Shown here one piece after another: positions 30,357 to 33,157 of a stretch of 33,157 bases of DNA. Position 1 is the first letter of the stretch, and each line of letters opens with the position of its first letter. Below the pieces are notes generated by a model that did not search any database, had not been told where the DNA came from, and worked only from the letters and a program-made list of their open reading frames with translations. Source of the DNA: Clostridium sp. (GTDB taxonomy: Bacteria > Bacillota > Clostridia > Clostridiales > Clostridiaceae); contig NZ_JAENWM010000041.1 of the NCBI RefSeq assembly GCF_016650035.1, forward strand, positions 1-33,157. The letters run 5' to 3'. Position numbers and translations under genes: made by a program.

Positions 30357-30818
30357 ATGTCAATAAATTTAGAACAAATTGATGAATTAAGGAAAAGAGC
30401 TAACGTAAGTTATGAGGATGCAAAAAATGCGCTAGAGATATCTAACGGAAGTCTTATCGAAGCTTTAGTATATTTAGAAAAACAAGATAAAATTAAGGAA
30501 CCGGAAACCACAAGTTCTGGAGGTCAATTTTTTAAAAAGGTGAAGAAACTTATTAAAAAAGGAAACGAGACAAAACTTATAGTTAAAAAAGATGATACCG
30601 TTGTACTAAATATTTGCGTAACATTAGCAATTATAATATCTATAGCGGTTACACCATTAACAATTATAGCATTAGTATTGGCCCTTGCAACTAACCACAA
30701 AATAAGAATCAAAAAGAAAGATAATGAGTGTTCTGAAGCAAACAATATTTTCGATAAAATGTCCGTTGCTGTTAATAAAGTAACTACAAAAATTACTGAG
30801 GAAATGAAAACTGAATAG
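30357..30818 (+). CDS. DUF4342 domain protein with UBA-like N-terminus
   Basis: A 153-residue protein. Residues 1-45 form a UBA/TS-N-like three-helix bundle (LRKRANVSYEDAKNALEISN, then SLIEALVYLE), as in the start of elongation factor Ts. Residues about 60-115 are the DUF4342 core: a basic segment then one or two membrane helices (VVLNICVTLAIIISIAVTPL). A charged tail follows. The family is common in Clostridium, and its function is unknown. GAGGAGG precedes ATG 30357, and a strong terminator follows 18 bp after the stop. Confidence 0.85.
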   Translation: MSINLEQIDELRKRANVSYEDAKNALEISNGSLIEALVYLEKQDKIKEPETTSSGGQFFKKVKKLIKKGNETKLIVKKDDTVVLNICVTLAIIISIAVTPLTIIALVLALATNHKIRIKKKDNECSEANNIFDKMSVAVNKVTTKITEEMKTE

Positions 30819-30836
30819 TATTGACATAATCTATTG

Positions 30837-30867
30837 CCTACATTTGTAAATGTAGGTTGTTTTTTTA
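30837..30867 (+). terminator. Rho-independent terminator
   Basis: CCTACATTT and AAATGTAGG (30837-30856, 2-nt loop) are followed by TTGTTTTTTT. It ends the DUF4342 transcript. Confidence 0.9.
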
Positions 30868-30949
30868 GAAAACACTAAAATATATATCCAATTGTCTACA
30901 ATTATGTATATAATAAAACTATTGATATTATTTGGGGGTTAATGTATAT

Positions 30950-31633
30950 ATGAGCGGACAAAAGATTTTAATAATAGAGGATGAAATAAAAATAGCGCGG
31001 TTTCTACAGTTAGAACTAGAATATGAGGGTTATATTGTTAGTCAATGTCATGACGGTCGGGGAGGTTTAGATAAAGCAATTAATGAAATTTTCGATGTTA
31101 TAATTCTCGATGTTATGTTACCTTCTTTAAACGGCCTGGAGGTATTACGAAGGTTAAGGCAAGTATCCGCAGTTCCTGTTATAATGCTTACAGCAAAAGA
31201 TGAGATAATGGATAAAGTTATGGGCCTTGATATAGGTGCTGATGACTATATGACAAAGCCCTTTGCAATTGAAGAATTACTTGCAAGAATAAGAACAGCG
31301 TTAAAAAAATCACCTATACTAAAAAAGGTTTCTAATATATTATCTGCTGGTGATCTTTTCATAGACTTAGATGCACATACGGTTACATTCAAAAATGAAT
31401 CTATAGAACTAACAAAGACGGAATTTGATTTACTTAAATACTTAATAGAGAACAAAAATATTGTTCTTACAAGAAATAAGATTATTGATATAGTGTGGGG
31501 ATATGAATATATGGGCGATACTAACGTAGTAGATGTGTACATTAGGTATTTGAGAAGTAAAATTGATGATAGGTTTAACAATAAATTTATTTATACCATG
31601 CGAGGGGTGGGATATCTTTTAAAAGATGAATAA
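30950..31633 (+). CDS. OmpR/PhoB-family response regulator
   Basis: A 227-residue two-component regulator. The receiver domain has the acidic pocket (EDE, residues 10-12), phospho-acceptor Asp54 (VIILDVMLP), Thr in MLTAKDE and Lys in MTKPF. The C-terminal winged helix has ELTKTEFDLLKYLIENKN and VVDVYIRYLRSKID. The frame extends to TTG 30932, but the family N-terminus is MSGQKILIIEDE. ATG 30950 is 11 bases from GGGGG (30934-30938). A three-codon frame (ATG 30942, stop TGA 30951-30953) precedes it and overlaps as ATGA. The gene overlaps the sensor kinase gene by 8 bp, so the two are translationally coupled. Confidence 0.95.
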   Translation: MSGQKILIIEDEIKIARFLQLELEYEGYIVSQCHDGRGGLDKAINEIFDVIILDVMLPSLNGLEVLRRLRQVSAVPVIMLTAKDEIMDKVMGLDIGADDYMTKPFAIEELLARIRTALKKSPILKKVSNILSAGDLFIDLDAHTVTFKNESIELTKTEFDLLKYLIENKNIVLTRNKIIDIVWGYEYMGDTNVVDVYIRYLRSKIDDRFNNKFIYTMRGVGYLLKDE

Positions 31634-33107
31634 TGTAAAATCTATCTTTAGGCTTCTATTGCAATATTTTGGACTTCTCTTAAAATCAACAAAAGTAGTC
31701 CTGATTTTTACGCCGAAATTATTACAGAAATTAACATACGAAATAAATAAGCGACTAAGATTTTCAATTAGTTTCAAAATGACTGCAGTATATACTCTGA
31801 TTTTTTCTATTATACTCTTCATATTAAGCATTGTTTTAATTATAGGATTTAGACTGTTTCTGTTAAATGAGGTAAAGATTGAACTTAATAAGTTTAGTTC
31901 AGTAGCTCTTAATTATGCTAAGTTGGACAATAATTTTGAAAGCTTTGATATAAATATTTTTTCTGATTTAGAATATGTAACCTTAAATGTTTTTGATGAA
32001 AGTGAAAATCTAGTTTATTCTACTGTGGAAGACAAAGAAAATCAAACTTTTTATAAAAAGGCCTCACCCTCCCCCATTATAGATGAAATAAATCAGCAAT
32101 TTGTTTTTGTAACAACTAAATTAGACCAAAATAATGAAATCCATTACCTACAATTTTATAAAAACATTGATAAACAAAATGAATATTGGGTTATTTTCAT
32201 CTTAATTATTTTTTCTATAAATGTATTTTCTTTAATTGTAACGTTAGGTGTTGGATCTAAAGCTAGTAAAAAAATGCTTTTGCCAATAAGAGATATGACA
32301 AAAACTACAAAAGCTATTTCTGTTAATGCCCTAGGAACTAGGCTTAATGTTAGTAATTCTCACGATGAACTAAAAGATTTATCTCAAACTATTAATAAAA
32401 TGCTGGACGGTATCCAAACTTCCTATGAACAACAAAATCAATTCGTATCTGATGCTTCCCATGAGCTTCGAACTCCAATTGCCGTTATAAAAGGTTATGC
32501 AAATATGCTATCACGTTGGGGAAAAGATGACCGGGATGTATTAGATGAATCGATAACCGCTATAAAAGACGAAGCGTACGATATGCAACAGTTAGTAGAA
32601 AAACTTTTGTTTCTTGCAAGAAGCGATAAGAATACTCAAAAGATTAATAAGCAGGAGTTTTACATCAATGAATTGGTAGAGGAAATTATAAAAGAAACGA
32701 AATTAATTGACAGTAATCATGAAATTCGGACTGAAATGAATAAAAAATCACTTATTTATGCAGATAAAAAATTATTAAAACAAGCATTAAGAGTTTTCAT
32801 TGATAATAGCATAAAGTATACTCAAATTGGTGGAATGATAGTGTTAAACTGTTATATTAAAAGGAATAATTTAATTATTGACATTATAGATACCGGAATA
32901 GGCATTTCTAAAGAAGATCTTCCTTTCATCTTCAATAGATTTTATAGATGTGATAAATCAAGAACAAAAGAAAGTGGTGGCACAGGACTTGGATTATCAA
33001 TTGCAAAATGGATTATTGGTAAACACAATGGCTCCATTGTAGTAGAAAGCAGACCCGAAATAGGAACAACCATAAGAATTGGGATCCCGATAAAAAGTAA
33101 ATTATGA
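31626..33107 (+). CDS. Sensor histidine kinase (HAMP-HisKA-HATPase)
   Basis: A 493-residue membrane kinase. After a hydrophobic/basic N-terminal stretch (residues 1-45) come TM1 (about 52-77), an extracellular sensor region (about 78-184), TM2 (about 185-210) and HAMP (about 212-265). The dimerisation helix carries phospho-acceptor His279 (SDASHELRTPIAVIKG). The ATPase domain has the N box (FIDNSIKYTQ), G1 DTGIGIS, F box PFIFNRFYR and G2 GGTGLGLSI. It phosphorylates the response regulator encoded directly upstream. The signal is unknown; no transporter or target gene follows within the window. ATG 31626 lies inside the end of the regulator gene. Confidence 0.95.
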   Translation: MNNVKSIFRLLLQYFGLLLKSTKVVLIFTPKLLQKLTYEINKRLRFSISFKMTAVYTLIFSIILFILSIVLIIGFRLFLLNEVKIELNKFSSVALNYAKLDNNFESFDINIFSDLEYVTLNVFDESENLVYSTVEDKENQTFYKKASPSPIIDEINQQFVFVTTKLDQNNEIHYLQFYKNIDKQNEYWVIFILIIFSINVFSLIVTLGVGSKASKKMLLPIRDMTKTTKAISVNALGTRLNVSNSHDELKDLSQTINKMLDGIQTSYEQQNQFVSDASHELRTPIAVIKGYANMLSRWGKDDRDVLDESITAIKDEAYDMQQLVEKLLFLARSDKNTQKINKQEFYINELVEEIIKETKLIDSNHEIRTEMNKKSLIYADKKLLKQALRVFIDNSIKYTQIGGMIVLNCYIKRNNLIIDIIDTGIGISKEDLPFIFNRFYRCDKSRTKESGGTGLGLSIAKWIIGKHNGSIVVESRPEIGTTIRIGIPIKSKL

Positions 33108-33116
33108 TGAATAATT

Positions 33117-33157
33117 AAAAAAGTAGCAGTGCATGTACATGCACTGCTACTTTTTTA
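33117..33157 (+). terminator. Terminator of the two-component operon
   Basis: A 32-bp perfect palindrome at 33121-33152 (half-site AAGTAGCAGTGCATGT) is flanked by A residues and a T-run that reaches the window end. The symmetric tracts allow bidirectional use. Confidence 0.9.

Overview
The window is a low-GC, AT-rich chromosomal segment from a Clostridium-like, spore-forming Firmicute. The evidence is strong purine-rich ribosome binding sites, frequent TTG/GTG starts, U-rich hairpin terminators, a PdaA-type spore-cortex deacetylase, and gene families typical of Clostridium/Bacillus (DegV, YtrA-type GntR, the SigY operon, DUF4003, DUF4342, DbpA). No tRNA, rRNA, CRISPR array, intact insertion sequence or prophage is visible. 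The species cannot be named from the sequence alone.

Layout. 1-7.8 kb: an aromatic-acid-exporter-like membrane protein, a DegV lipid-binding protein, a membrane-anchored protein resembling an NlpC/P60-type domain without its cysteine, an MFS exporter whose start region carries an 11-bp duplication, a YfcE phosphoesterase, a UvrD-like/LexA fusion protein, and pdaA. 7.8-10.1 kb: a DUF4003 gene broken by an internal deletion, elaA, a TraX-family gene and an overlooked 31-aa lysine-rich ORF. 10.2-13.5 kb: a sigY-yxlCDEFG operon (ECF sigma factor, two or three small membrane regulators, ABC exporter). 13.5-14.5 kb: a PadR regulator with a DUF2812 partner. 14.5-19.6 kb: a three-gene helicase/nuclease cassette. 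19.7-22.1 kb: a YtrA-like GntR regulator with an ABC exporter. 22.2-23.9 kb: PadR plus a HAAS-SEDS fusion. 24-27 kb: small hypothetical proteins, an inverted-repeat element, and a Crp/Fnr regulator divergent from a two-gene DMT transporter. 27-33 kb: dbpA, a cysteine-rich protein, tag, a DUF4342 protein and an OmpR-type two-component system.

How the genes work together. The window is rich in self-contained switch modules: a local regulator next to its target membrane proteins, with a visible inverted-repeat operator or promoter. The clearest is the SigY operon, where two near-identical ECF-type promoters (TGAACTTTTT ... CGTT[G/A]AAG) sit before sigY and again before yxlE, separated by an internal terminator.

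The least ordinary content is DNA-metabolism related. One item is a LexA-type self-cleaving domain fused to a UvrD-like ATPase whose Walker B residues are all substituted, with a cluster of ATACT/AGTAT palindromes in its promoter region. The other is a translationally overlapped trio (degenerate UvrD-like ATPase, intact UvrD helicase, stand-alone Fe-S PD-(D/E)XK nuclease) that looks like AddAB split into three polypeptides. These two are the best candidates for undescribed biology.
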